A DNA stretch of 64,000 bases, taken from positions 746,501 to 810,500 of the forward strand of contig CP119314.1 of assembly GCA_029202385.1 (NCBI GenBank). The letters run 5' to 3'. Below are positions 36,364-45,468 of this stretch, one piece after another (the first letter of the stretch is position 1; the number at the start of each line of letters is the position of its first letter). A model generated the notes under the pieces. That model did not search any database and had not been told where the DNA came from. It saw only the letters and a list, made by a program, of their open reading frames with translations. Position numbers and translations under genes: made by a program. The stretch is from Candidatus Sphingomonas phytovorans (GTDB taxonomy: Bacteria; Pseudomonadota; Alphaproteobacteria; Sphingomonadales; Sphingomonadaceae).

Positions 36364-38343
36364 ATGAGGTCTTTACATTCGTTCAAGCTGATTGCCGCTG
36401 GCATACTTGCGATGCTCGCCGTGCCGGCCACGGCGCAGCAGGCCAGGCCGCAGGCGGCTTCGTCGCCCCGGCCGGTTGCGGATGCGCGGGCTGCGGTTCC
36501 TGGAGCGCAACTGACCAAGGCCGATGTGGATGCATGGCTGGACGGTTATATGCCCTATGCGCTCAAGCGAGGCGATGCTGCCGGCGCGGTCGTGGTCGTG
36601 GTCAAGGACGGCGCAATATTGACCCAGCGCGGTTTCGGTTATGCCGATATCGACGCGCGCAAGCCGATCGATCCGGAAACGACGCTCTTTCGGCAGGCGT
36701 CCGTGTCCAAGCTCTTCACCTGGACTGCGGTCATGCAGATGGTCGAGCAGGGGAAGATCGATCTCGACCGGGACGTGAACGCCTATCTCGATTTCAAGAT
36801 TCCGCTCCGTGATGGAAAACCGATCACGATGCGCAATCTGATGACACACACCTCTGGTTTCGATGAAGTCCAGCGCGGCATTTACAGTGACGATTCCAGA
36901 AATATTCCGCCGCTCGGCGCCTTTTTGAAACAGTCGCTGCCGCGCCGGATCTTTGCGCCGGGTACCACGCCGGCTTACTCCAATTATGCGACGGCCCTGG
37001 CCGGCTATATCGTGGAGCGTGTCTCGGGCGTGCCTTATGACGACTATATCGAACGGCATATCTTCGCCCCGGCCGGCATGAAGTGGTCGACCTTCCGCCA
37101 GCCTCTGCCACCGCGACTCCAGGCGCTGATGGCGAAAGGATATACCCTCGGGTCAGGCAAGCCGAACAAGTTCGAAATGAACTATCTTGTCCCGGCGGCC
37201 GGCCTGACATCCTCGGGCGCCGACATGGGGCGTTTCATGATTGCCCATCTCGATAATGGCGGGGGTCTGCTCAAGCCCGCGACTGCGCTGCAGATGCATA
37301 CGAGCATGCTGACCGTCATACCGCCGCTCAACCGCATGGCGCTGGGTTTCTACGAACAGAACGTCAACGGCCGCGAAGTACTGTCTCACGCTGGCGATAC
37401 CGTGGTCTTCCACAGCCAGCTCTGGCTTTTTCCGAATGAAAAAGTCGGCATCTACATGTCGATGAACGCTGCCGGCACGCAGGGCGTGTCGGGGGTCATT
37501 CGCAGTCAACTGCTCGACTCATTCGCCGATCGTTATTTCCCGGCCGAACAGCATGATGCGAAGGTCGATGCAGCGAGCGCCCGGGAGCATGCGCGCCTGA
37601 TGGCCGGCACTTATGTCAAATCCCGGCGACTGGAATCGAGTTTCCTGAAGGTCATGGAGCTTGCCGGCGGACAGGTGAAGGTCGGGGTCGACGGCAAGGG
37701 CGCGCTTCGTCCGCAGGCTTTCCCTGGCCTGGGTGGGCAGGCCCGCAAATGGGTCGAGATCGCGCCGTTCGTATGGCGAGATCAGGATAGCAAGATGCGT
37801 CTCGCCGCCAAGGTGGAGAACGGCAAGGTCACGCGTTTCAGCCTGGACGCGACTCCTTTCATGCTGTTCGAACCCGTGGCCTGGTATCTGTCCAGTGCCT
37901 GGCTGACTCCTGCCCTATTGTTCAGTCTGGGGGTGCTGTTGCTCACGGCCCTCTCCTGGCCGGTCTCCGCGCTTGTCCGTCGCCACTATGGGGCCAAGCT
38001 GGCGCTCACGAGAACCGAACTGAAAAGCTATCGTCTGACACGCGGTTTCGCTGCTCTCGCGGTTGCGGTCATGCTGGCGTGGCCTGTGTTCATCACCATC
38101 CTGCTGTCCGATTTCTCGTTCCTGGGCGGGCAGCTCGATTGGGCATTGATCCTGCTCCAGCTTCTTACGCCGATCGCCTTTTTTGGCCTGGCTTTCCTGA
38201 CAGCCTGGAATCTCTGGCTGGTCTGGAAGGGCAAGCGCGGACGGTTCTCGAAGGTCTGGAGCGTGGTTCTGCTGCTCTCGTCAATCATCCTCCTGTGGGT
38301 TGCCGTCGGGTTCCACCTCATCGGTTTCGGTACCAGTTTCTGA
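36364..38343 (+). CDS. CubicO-type serine hydrolase with C-terminal membrane domain
   Basis: A 659-residue protein: signal peptide (MRSLHSFKLIAAGILAMLAVPATAQQ), an extracytoplasmic class C beta-lactamase/CubicO domain, a linker domain (about 400-520) and four C-terminal membrane segments (starting WYLSSAWLTPALLFSLG, GFAALAVAVMLAWPVF, LLTPIAFFGLAFLTAW, VVLLLSSIILLWVAV). Motifs: SVSK (QASVSKLFTW), YSN (AYSNYATAL) and HAGDT as third element. The ATG at 36364 is chosen because the signal peptide begins there; the frame extends 34 codons upstream. It is a close paralogue of the gene at 49600. Likely a membrane-anchored periplasmic D-peptidase or esterase; true substrate unknown. Confidence 0.87.
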   Translation: MRSLHSFKLIAAGILAMLAVPATAQQARPQAASSPRPVADARAAVPGAQLTKADVDAWLDGYMPYALKRGDAAGAVVVVVKDGAILTQRGFGYADIDARKPIDPETTLFRQASVSKLFTWTAVMQMVEQGKIDLDRDVNAYLDFKIPLRDGKPITMRNLMTHTSGFDEVQRGIYSDDSRNIPPLGAFLKQSLPRRIFAPGTTPAYSNYATALAGYIVERVSGVPYDDYIERHIFAPAGMKWSTFRQPLPPRLQALMAKGYTLGSGKPNKFEMNYLVPAAGLTSSGADMGRFMIAHLDNGGGLLKPATALQMHTSMLTVIPPLNRMALGFYEQNVNGREVLSHAGDTVVFHSQLWLFPNEKVGIYMSMNAAGTQGVSGVIRSQLLDSFADRYFPAEQHDAKVDAASAREHARLMAGTYVKSRRLESSFLKVMELAGGQVKVGVDGKGALRPQAFPGLGGQARKWVEIAPFVWRDQDSKMRLAAKVENGKVTRFSLDATPFMLFEPVAWYLSSAWLTPALLFSLGVLLLTALSWPVSALVRRHYGAKLALTRTELKSYRLTRGFAALAVAVMLAWPVFITILLSDFSFLGGQLDWALILLQLLTPIAFFGLAFLTAWNLWLVWKGKRGRFSKVWSVVLLLSSIILLWVAVGFHLIGFGTSF

Positions 38344-38810
38344 TCGTCGGAAGAGCTGGAGCCCGATGCGCAGTTCGGGCGCCGCTCTTCTTCGTGACGA
38401 TGGCGAAAGCCTCAGCGCGGCAAGGCGGGCAGGGTTCGGTGAGTTTTGCACCGCTGCATGAGGATCGTTGGATGAGAAAATTTCGATTCTATTTGCAATT
38501 ATCCTAATTGGAAAATACGATCCTGATCGGGATAGGGGTGCTGGAGCGGGGAGGGGCAATGCGATTATTTCCACGAACCTTCCGCCGTCACATGATTGAC
38601 CGTCCAGCGGCGGTTGAATCCACCACTTATTCGACAGGCAGGGGCGCGCCTCGCCACAGCGTCGGGCAGGGTCCTGTTTTTCTCGCACGTGTCGGACGAT
38701 CCTCCGATCACGATTCAGCAATCGACTGGCCCGATTCCATCGGGCGGCCCGGGCTCGGCCATGTGCCGCGGGCGGACCGTCGATCTTCTCTTTTGATTTG
38801 CAAGGTATGA
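38344..38810. other. Intergenic gap with island motif
   Basis: This 467-bp gap has no supported gene. A short A/T-rich stretch at about 38480-38520 contains the island motif, listed separately. Small open frames on both strands lack family likeness and good ribosome sites. Confidence 0.5.
38497..38515 (+). promoter_or_regulatory. Island motif AATTATC-N4-TTGGAAAA, copy 1
   Basis: AATTATC, four bases (CTAA), then TTGGAAAA. All 15 fixed positions agree with the copy at 57338-57356 upstream of the receptor at the other end of the island. It is about 300 bp before the DUF1611 gene, inside an A/T-rich patch. Probably a binding site for a common regulator. Confidence 0.5.
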
Positions 38811-39860
38811 ATGGTGGGTACCAACACATCCTTTGATGCGGGCACGATTAGTCTGAGCCTGCCCCAGCCCTATCTGTTGTTCCTCGGGGACACGACCCAG
38901 GCCGGATTCGCCAAGACCGCCTATGGTCTGCGGGACTGGGCGCCCGACAAATGCACGGGCGAATATGCATTGCCCACCGCAACCGTCAGCACCGGGTTGC
39001 CGGTGTTGACCCCTGCGGAAGCCCATGCCCGGGGTGCGCGATCGATGCTGATCGGTGTCGCCAACAGCGGCGGCGTCATCCCCGCGAGCTGGATTCCGGC
39101 TCTGGTCGAGGCGCTTGAGGCTGGCCTGGACATCGTCAGCGGCATGCACGTCCGCCTGGCGAGCCTGCCTGAACTGGCTGTTCTGGCCGAACGGCTTGGA
39201 CGGCAGCTCATCGACGTCAGGCATCCGCCGCTTGGCCTGACCGTGGGCACCGGGCGGAAACGAACGGGCAAGCGGCTGCTGACCGTCGGAACCGATTGTG
39301 CGCTGGGCAAGAAATATACCGCGCTCGCTGTGTCGCGGGCCTTTGCTGGCCGTGGGCTCGACGTGCATTTCCGCGCCAGCGGGCAGACGGGGATCATGAT
39401 CGCGGGCGGCGGGCTTCCCATGGACGCTGTCGTTTCCGATTTCGAGGCCGGCGCTGCCGAGATGCTCAGCCCGGATGCTGCGCCCGAGCATTGGGACGTG
39501 ATCGAAGGGCAGGGATCGCTCTTCCATCCGGCCTATGCGGCGGTGTCGCTCGGCCTTCTCCACGGAAGCCAGCCCGATGTCCTCATCGTCTGTCATGAGC
39601 CGGGCCGGACTCAGATGCTGGGTACTCCAGGCTATGCGTTGCCAAGCCTCGAGGAGACGATCGATATCAACCTCCGTCTCGGGGCCCGAACCAATCCGGC
39701 GATCCGGTGCGCGGGCATTTCGTTCAACACAGCGCATCTCGGCCAGGAAGAGGCGATCGCGGTAATGGCCGAGGAGAGCCAGAAGCTGGGTCTTCCGGTT
39801 GCCGATCCCATTCGCGGCGGCGACCAGTTCGCCCGCCTGGTCGACAACTGCCTCGCATGA
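38811..39860 (+). CDS. dgcN: DUF1611 protein, DgcN-like D-glutamate N-acetyltransferase
   Basis: A 349-residue cytoplasmic protein of the DUF1611 family. It has an N-terminal Rossmann-like half (PYLLFLGDTTQAGFAKTA, TGLPVLTPAEAHARGA) and a P-loop-like half with T161-D-C-A-L-G-K-K-Y-T170, then EGQGSLFHPAYAAVSLGLLH and HEPGRTQMLG. Family members called DgcN were shown to N-acetylate D-glutamate before epimerisation by DgcA. Here two DgcA-like epimerases lie 7 and 12 kb downstream in the same island, which supports that role. AAGG precedes the ATG by 5 nt. The next gene overlaps by 4 bp. Other D-amino acids as substrate are possible. Confidence 0.82.
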   Translation: MVGTNTSFDAGTISLSLPQPYLLFLGDTTQAGFAKTAYGLRDWAPDKCTGEYALPTATVSTGLPVLTPAEAHARGARSMLIGVANSGGVIPASWIPALVEALEAGLDIVSGMHVRLASLPELAVLAERLGRQLIDVRHPPLGLTVGTGRKRTGKRLLTVGTDCALGKKYTALAVSRAFAGRGLDVHFRASGQTGIMIAGGGLPMDAVVSDFEAGAAEMLSPDAAPEHWDVIEGQGSLFHPAYAAVSLGLLHGSQPDVLIVCHEPGRTQMLGTPGYALPSLEETIDINLRLGARTNPAIRCAGISFNTAHLGQEEAIAVMAEESQKLGLPVADPIRGGDQFARLVDNCLA

Positions 39861-41026
39861 CCGATGTGGCCGCCATGACGGGAAAAGGTGGATCCACCTG
39901 GTTCCAGCGTTTCCTGCTGCCAGGCTTCGCCTTCAAGGCGGTGGTGATCGGCGGCGGCTATGCCACCGGACGGGAGCTTGCCGAATTCTTCCTGCCGAGC
40001 GGCCCTTGGGGTGGCCTGGCCGCCATGCTGCTGGCGATGGTGTTGTGGAGTGTCATCTGCGCGGTGACCTTCGCATTCGCCCATGCAGTGGGGGCTTTCG
40101 ATTATCGCAGCTTCTTCGAGGAGTTGCTTGGGCCTGGCTGGATCGCGTTCGAGATCGGCTACATCCTCTTCGTTACCCTCATCCTGGCCGTATTCGGCGC
40201 GGCCGCGGGCGCGATCGGAAGCGCGATGTTCGGTTGGCCACCGCTTGCCGGCACCTTGTGCCTGGCGGCGGCGATCGCGCTGTTCGCCACCTATGGCAAC
40301 AGTTCGGTGGAGCGGCTTTTCAAATATGTCTCGTTCCTGCTGTACGGCGTCTACGCCTTGTTTCTGGTGTTGGCGCTGAGTGATTTCGGCGACCTGATCG
40401 CGGCGAATTTCAGCATTCCGGCGCCGAGCGACGGCTGGGCTTTGGGCGGGCTGACCTATGCCAGCTACAACGTCGTCGGGGCGGTGGCGATCCTGCCGGT
40501 GGTGCGCCACATGACCAGCCGGCGCGACGCGGTGGTGTCGGGGATGATCGCGGGGCCTCTCGCCATGGCGCCGGCACTTCTCTTCTTCGTCTGCATGATC
40601 GCCTTCTATCCCGGCATCGTCCACGAGACATTGCCTTCCGACTTCATGCTGCAGCGCCTCCAGCTGCCGTTCTTCCATGTGCTCTTCCAGTTCATGATCT
40701 TCGCCGCACTACTGGAAAGCGGGACCGGCTCGGTGCATGCCATCAACGAGCGCATCGACGCGGCACTGCGCGCGCGCTGGAACAGGTCGCTCAGTAACCG
40801 GGCGCGGGGCATCATTGCCGGCACGCTGCTGATCGGGTGCATGTTCCTCGCTGATCGCTTCGGCCTCGTGGCCCTGATCGCCAGTGGCTACCGCGCGCTG
40901 GCCTATGTCTTCCTCGCGATCTTCGTCTTGCCGGTGCTCACCATCGGTGTCCTTCGACTGATGTCGCGCAACCCAGGCCGAAAGAAACAGGCGTCCGAAA
41001 GCGTCGCCAAGGGGATATCATCATGA
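39857..41026 (+). CDS. YkvI-like membrane transporter
   Basis: A 389-residue inner-membrane protein with about ten hydrophobic segments. The first reads AFKAVVIGGGYATGRELAEFF, with the unwound Gly-rich signature of the YkvI family, distant LeuT-fold relatives of amino-acid transporters. The start at 39857 overlaps the DUF1611 stop (ATGA) and its own stop overlaps the next gene likewise. Tight coupling with a DgcN-like enzyme makes import of a D-amino acid such as D-glutamate the natural hypothesis. The family has no well-established substrate, so this is inference. Confidence 0.82.
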   Translation: MTDVAAMTGKGGSTWFQRFLLPGFAFKAVVIGGGYATGRELAEFFLPSGPWGGLAAMLLAMVLWSVICAVTFAFAHAVGAFDYRSFFEELLGPGWIAFEIGYILFVTLILAVFGAAAGAIGSAMFGWPPLAGTLCLAAAIALFATYGNSSVERLFKYVSFLLYGVYALFLVLALSDFGDLIAANFSIPAPSDGWALGGLTYASYNVVGAVAILPVVRHMTSRRDAVVSGMIAGPLAMAPALLFFVCMIAFYPGIVHETLPSDFMLQRLQLPFFHVLFQFMIFAALLESGTGSVHAINERIDAALRARWNRSLSNRARGIIAGTLLIGCMFLADRFGLVALIASGYRALAYVFLAIFVLPVLTIGVLRLMSRNPGRKKQASESVAKGISS

Positions 41027-42618
41027 CATCGACCAGATCGTTCCGCCGCGCCGCGTTGTTCATGGCATCGGCGATGTTCGTCGTCGCGCCCGTCATGGCG
41101 GCGGCGCCCGAAGGGTTCAACGCGCGGGTAGAGTCCCTGCGCAAGCAGGCCGGTGTGCCGGGCATGTCAGTGGCCATCGTCGAACAGGGCAAGGTCACGC
41201 TTGCCGAAGGCTTTGGCGTTCGCAAGCTTGGCGGCAGCGACAAGGTGGACGCGGATACCATCTTCCCCACCGGCTCGACCGGCAAGGCGTTTACGGTCGC
41301 CGCGCTGGCCGTGCTGGTCGATCAGGGCAAGATCAAATGGGACGACAAGGTGACGGATCACCTGCCCGGCTTCCAGATGTACGACCCCTGGGTAACACGC
41401 GAGATGACCATCCGCGACCTGCTGGTCCACCGCAGTGGACTCGGATTGGGGGCGGGCGACCTGCTGTTCGTGCCGCGCTCCAATCTCAGCCGGGCCGAGA
41501 GCGTGAAGCGGTTGCGCTACATCAAGCCGGCAACCAGTTTCCGAAGCGGCTACGCCTATGACAATGTGCTGTACATGGTCGCGGGCCAGCTCATCGAGGC
41601 CGTCAGCGGCCAGACATGGGAGGCATTTACCCACGAGCATGTCCTGAAGGCCGCTGGCATGAAGGAATCGACCAGCGATGGCGAAGCGCGCTTCGCGACC
41701 GCCAATCGCGCTTTCCCCCATGCGCGGATGAACGGTGGACTGCGGGGCGCAGGCGACCAGGAACAGCTCGACGAGCATGACGAACTCGGCCGTAATGCCG
41801 CGCCCGCCGGCGGGATGGCGATCAGCGCGAGCGACATGGCACGGTGGCTGCAGATCCAGCTTGCCCATGGCAAGCTGCCGGAGGGCAATGGCCGCCTGTT
41901 CAGCGAGGCGTCCTCGCGTGAGATGTGGAATCCGGTGGTGGTGATGCCGATCCGCCAGCTCCCCGAGCCGCTCAAGGCAGCGCAGTCGCAGTTCGAAACC
42001 TACGCGCTGGGCTGGAACGTTCGCGACTATCAGGGAACGAAGCTCGTCATGCATGGCGGCGCGGTGTTCGGTTTCCTCACCATGGTGGTGCTGATTCCGG
42101 AAAAGCAGGTGGGTTTTTCCATCGTCATCAACTCCGAGGACCGCGAACTGGTCAACGGCCTCGCCTATGAGCTCGTCGATCACTATCTGGGCAGACCGAA
42201 CGCGCACTGGCCTGAAAAATGGTCGGCCTTCAACAAGCAGCAGGTCTCCGACGCGCAGAAGGCACTGAAGGCGGTCCAGGCGACGCCGGCGAAGATCGGC
42301 CCCTCCCTTCCGCTGGAGCGATACGCCGGGACCTATGCTGACGCCTGGTACGGCAACATTGCCGTGGGCGGGGGCAAGGACAAGCTGACGATCGATTTTA
42401 CATCGACCCCGCGCATGACGGGCACGCTTGAACATTGGCAATATGACACCTTCGTCACCCGCTTCGACGACAAGGCGATCGAGCCGGCCTATGTGACCTT
42501 CGGTCTCGACGCCGATGGCAAGGTGGATCGCGTGACGATGCGTCCGGTCTCTCCAATCGCCGATTTCAGCTATGATTATCAGGACCTTCTGTTCACGCCT
42601 GCAAGGAAAGAGAAATGA
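41023..42618 (+). CDS. Exported CubicO-type serine hydrolase with C-terminal DUF3471-like domain
   Basis: A 531-residue protein with a signal peptide (MTSTRSFRRAALFMASAMFV to ending VMAAA). The nucleophile motif is S-T-G-K (PTGSTGKAFTV), the second motif Y-D-N (YAYDNVLYM) and the third HGGAVFGF. After residue about 425 comes a beta-barrel-like C-terminal domain (YAGTYADAWYGNIAV), as in DUF3471-tailed relatives annotated as D-aminopeptidase-like or esterase. It overlaps both neighbours by 4 bp, so it belongs to the DgcN operon. Likely frees or trims D-amino-acid-containing peptides in the periplasm; substrate not shown. Confidence 0.87.
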   Translation: MTSTRSFRRAALFMASAMFVVAPVMAAAPEGFNARVESLRKQAGVPGMSVAIVEQGKVTLAEGFGVRKLGGSDKVDADTIFPTGSTGKAFTVAALAVLVDQGKIKWDDKVTDHLPGFQMYDPWVTREMTIRDLLVHRSGLGLGAGDLLFVPRSNLSRAESVKRLRYIKPATSFRSGYAYDNVLYMVAGQLIEAVSGQTWEAFTHEHVLKAAGMKESTSDGEARFATANRAFPHARMNGGLRGAGDQEQLDEHDELGRNAAPAGGMAISASDMARWLQIQLAHGKLPEGNGRLFSEASSREMWNPVVVMPIRQLPEPLKAAQSQFETYALGWNVRDYQGTKLVMHGGAVFGFLTMVVLIPEKQVGFSIVINSEDRELVNGLAYELVDHYLGRPNAHWPEKWSAFNKQQVSDAQKALKAVQATPAKIGPSLPLERYAGTYADAWYGNIAVGGGKDKLTIDFTSTPRMTGTLEHWQYDTFVTRFDDKAIEPAYVTFGLDADGKVDRVTMRPVSPIADFSYDYQDLLFTPARKEK

Positions 42619-43670
42619 GCAAGGGCTCCTGGTGGCCGCGCACGAGGCGCTGGCTGAAACGTATCGTGCTGGGCCTTCTCGCCCTGTTGCTGCTCGTGAT
42701 CGTCGTTGGCGTGGTCTACGAAATTCTGGGCCGGTGGAATGCGGAGAAGGCATATCCGCCGCGCGGGCAGATGGTCGATATCGGCGGACGGCGCATCCAC
42801 ATCGATTGTCGCGGAACGGGATCGCCGACCGTTATTCTCGAGGCCGGGCTTGGCACGGGCGGGACGATCGACTGGAGCCTGGTCCATGACAAGATTGCCC
42901 AGTTCACGCGCACCTGCGCCTATGACCGGGCCGGTATCATGTGGAGCGATCCCAAGGACACGCCACAGGACGCGGCCGCGGTGGTCGAGGATCTCCACGC
43001 CACGCTGAAGGGCGCCGGGATAACTGATCCGCTGGTGCTAGTCGGGCATTCGATCGGTGGCCCGTACACGACGACCTATGTCGGCAAATATGGCGATCAG
43101 GTTGCCGGGCTCGTCATGGTCGACCCCTCCCATCCCGATCAGGTCGAGCGGCTTGGGAAAGTGGTGAAGACCAGCGTCGATCCGATGCAATCCCTGGGAA
43201 TGATGAAGACCATTTCGGCCTTGTCCTGGACGGGGGCTGTGCGGTTCGGGTTCAGCATGGCCAACACCAAGGTGACGAAGGTCCCGAGCAAGGAGATGGC
43301 CAAGGCGTCCGCTTATGCCAGCACATCAGTCAATGGGGCGATTTCCGAACTCGAGGGGTTCAATCGTACGATGGCCCAGGCACGCACTGTCCATAGTTTC
43401 GGGAACCGCCCGGTGATCGTGCTGACCGCCATGGCACCTCTGACCCCCGACCAGCTGAAGAGCCTGGGTGTACCCCCGCAGCAAGGCGCGCTCTTCAAGC
43501 AGACATGGCGGGCTCTCCATCAGGAACAGGCGCGAATGTCGACGCGAGGGCGCGAACAGAGCGTGTTCGACGCCACCCATTACATCCAGGTCGATCGGCC
43601 CGATGTCGTGATCGCGGCGGTCAAGGAAGTGGTCGATACTGTCCGCGCGGACGGCAAGACCAGCAAGTAG
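42615..43670 (+). CDS. Membrane-anchored alpha/beta hydrolase
   Basis: A 351-residue alpha/beta hydrolase with an N-terminal membrane anchor (about residues 15-37, after a basic RRWLKR). Features: DCRGTGSPTVILEAGLG oxyanion loop, nucleophile S in LVGHSIGGPY near residue 144, VDPSHPDQ after it, and a C-terminal DATHYIQVDRPDVV His/Asp region. The pattern is that of the alpha/beta hydrolase 1 fold with proline-iminopeptidase-like members. ATGA overlap with the serine hydrolase makes it the last gene of the DgcN operon, followed by a GC-rich hairpin. Peptidase or esterase activity is possible. Confidence 0.85.
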   Translation: MSKGSWWPRTRRWLKRIVLGLLALLLLVIVVGVVYEILGRWNAEKAYPPRGQMVDIGGRRIHIDCRGTGSPTVILEAGLGTGGTIDWSLVHDKIAQFTRTCAYDRAGIMWSDPKDTPQDAAAVVEDLHATLKGAGITDPLVLVGHSIGGPYTTTYVGKYGDQVAGLVMVDPSHPDQVERLGKVVKTSVDPMQSLGMMKTISALSWTGAVRFGFSMANTKVTKVPSKEMAKASAYASTSVNGAISELEGFNRTMAQARTVHSFGNRPVIVLTAMAPLTPDQLKSLGVPPQQGALFKQTWRALHQEQARMSTRGREQSVFDATHYIQVDRPDVVIAAVKEVVDTVRADGKTSK

Positions 43671-43687
43671 CAGGCATATCGCGCGCG

Positions 43688-43709
43688 CCGCGGGCTCCCA
43701 GGCCCGCGG
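43688..43709 (+). terminator. GC-rich hairpin after DgcN operon
   Basis: CCGCGGGC-TCCCAG-GCCCGCGG forms a perfect 8-bp stem with a 6-nt loop, 18 nt after the stop at 43670. No T run follows. Probably a terminator or attenuator between the DgcN operon and the deacylase. Confidence 0.45.
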
Positions 43710-43751
43710 CCGATGCGCGGAGCATTCGAACCCCGACAGGGAGAGGGAATA

Positions 43752-45368
43752 ATGAAGCACATTTTTCTTGGCTGCGCCGCATCGATGCTGCTCGTCGCGA
43801 ACGCGCCCGCACCGGAATATGACATCGTCATTCGCGGCGGCCGCGTCCTCGATGGGGCGGGCAATCCGTGGGTCGGTGCCGACGTCGCCGTCAAGGATGG
43901 CCGCGTGGTCCGCATCGGCAAGGTTGCCGGACGGGGCAAGAAGGAAATCGATGCCAAGGGACGTTACGTCTCGCCCGGGTTCATCGACATGATGGACCAG
44001 TCAGGCAGCATCCTGCTCAAGAACGGTGCGGCCGAGAACAAGCTGCGCATGGGCGTAACGACCGTCATCGCGGGCGAGGGCGGAACGCCGGTGGATGCGG
44101 CCGCGATTCCCACGTATTTCCAGACGCTTGAACGCCAGGGCATCTCGGTCAATTTCGGGACCTATTATGCTTCCACCCAGGCGCGTGTGAAAGTGATGGG
44201 CGATGGCGCGGGTTCCCCCACCGCCGCCCAGCTCGACGCCATGGGGCGCGAGGTGATGACGGCAATGCGGGCCGGCGCGTTCGGCATCACCAGCGCGCTG
44301 ATCTATTCCCCGAGCAGCTTCCAGACCACGGCGGATCTGGTGTCGCTGGCGAAGGTCGCGGGCCGGTGCAACGGTTTCTACGCGACCCATATGCGCGACG
44401 AGAGCGCCGACCTTGTCCCGGCGATCAAGGAAGCGATCGAGATCGGCGAGAAGGGTGGGGTGAAGGTCGAGATATTCCACCTGAAGGCTGCCTTCGCCCC
44501 CGAATGGGGCAAGCTGATGCCGCAGGCGCTCTCGACCATCAATGCGGCGCGCGCGCGTGGCGTTGACGTCGCAGCCGATCTCTATCCCTATACCGCCGGC
44601 GGCACCGGTCTCGAGATCACCGCCCCGAGCTGGGTGTGGGCCGACGGCGTCGAAAAGGGCATCGAAAGGCTCCGCGATCCCCAGGTTCGCGAGCGCATGA
44701 AGAAAGAACTCGCGGCCGGGTCGATGCCCGGCTGGTCGAATCTCGTCTTTGCTTCCGGCGGCTGGGGCAATGTGGTGCTCGCCAACGGCTTCAGTGCGAA
44801 ATACGCCCCCTATCATGGGCAGAGCCTCGAAAAGATCGGCGCGGCCCTGAAGCGCGACCCGGCTGACGTGGCATGGGACATCCTGCTGGAGGGGCTGCCG
44901 AACCGGTCTGTCGCGCTGTATTTCATGATCAGCGAGAAGGACATCGAGGCAGCGCTGCATCAGCCCTGGGTCAGCATCGGCAGCGATGCAGCGGCATCGG
45001 CGAAGCTGGGTGAGATAGACGCGCTCGGCCTTCCACATCCCCGCGCCTACGGCACCTTTCCGCGCATCATTGCCGAATATGTGAAGCGTCGCCCTGTCCT
45101 GTCGCTTGAGGATGCCGTGCGGAAAATGACCAGCTGGCCCGCGCAGCGAATGGGGCTGACCGACCGTGGTCTGATCCGCGACGGGATGCGCGCCGACATC
45201 GTCGTTTTCGACCTCGACACGCTGGATGACGTGGCAAGCTGGGAAAAGCCTACGGCGCTTCCCGCCGGGATCGAGACGGTGATCGTCAACGGCGTCGTCA
45301 CGATCGAGGGCGGCAAGCACAATGGCGCGAAGGCAGGCAAGGTCCTTCGTCATAGCTGCGACGCCTAG
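43752..45368 (+). CDS. N-acyl-D-amino-acid deacylase homologue (amidohydrolase family 3)
   Basis: A 538-residue amidohydrolase with a short signal peptide. D-aminoacylases free D-amino acids from their N-acyl forms. Family phrases: VIRGGRVLDGAGNPW, HMRDE (near residue 213), EIFHLKA (near 242) and SIGSDAA (near 410), the last three supplying metal-binding His, His and catalytic Asp. The usual H-x-H after PGFID is absent (PGFIDMMDQSG), and the Cys expected in the next strand reads Glu (VIAGEGGT). The metal site is therefore altered. The ATG at 43752 follows GAGAGGGA. It sits between the DgcN operon and another serine hydrolase. Confidence 0.85.
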   Translation: MKHIFLGCAASMLLVANAPAPEYDIVIRGGRVLDGAGNPWVGADVAVKDGRVVRIGKVAGRGKKEIDAKGRYVSPGFIDMMDQSGSILLKNGAAENKLRMGVTTVIAGEGGTPVDAAAIPTYFQTLERQGISVNFGTYYASTQARVKVMGDGAGSPTAAQLDAMGREVMTAMRAGAFGITSALIYSPSSFQTTADLVSLAKVAGRCNGFYATHMRDESADLVPAIKEAIEIGEKGGVKVEIFHLKAAFAPEWGKLMPQALSTINAARARGVDVAADLYPYTAGGTGLEITAPSWVWADGVEKGIERLRDPQVRERMKKELAAGSMPGWSNLVFASGGWGNVVLANGFSAKYAPYHGQSLEKIGAALKRDPADVAWDILLEGLPNRSVALYFMISEKDIEAALHQPWVSIGSDAAASAKLGEIDALGLPHPRAYGTFPRIIAEYVKRRPVLSLEDAVRKMTSWPAQRMGLTDRGLIRDGMRADIVVFDLDTLDDVASWEKPTALPAGIETVIVNGVVTIEGGKHNGAKAGKVLRHSCDA

Positions 45369-45468
45369 GCCGGGTAGCGTCCATGCCCATGCGCCGTCAC
45401 ATCCCGAACCCTCGTTTCTGGGCACCGGCGGTCCGGGCGGGGCGACACGATCTCCAGGGGAATTGCGC

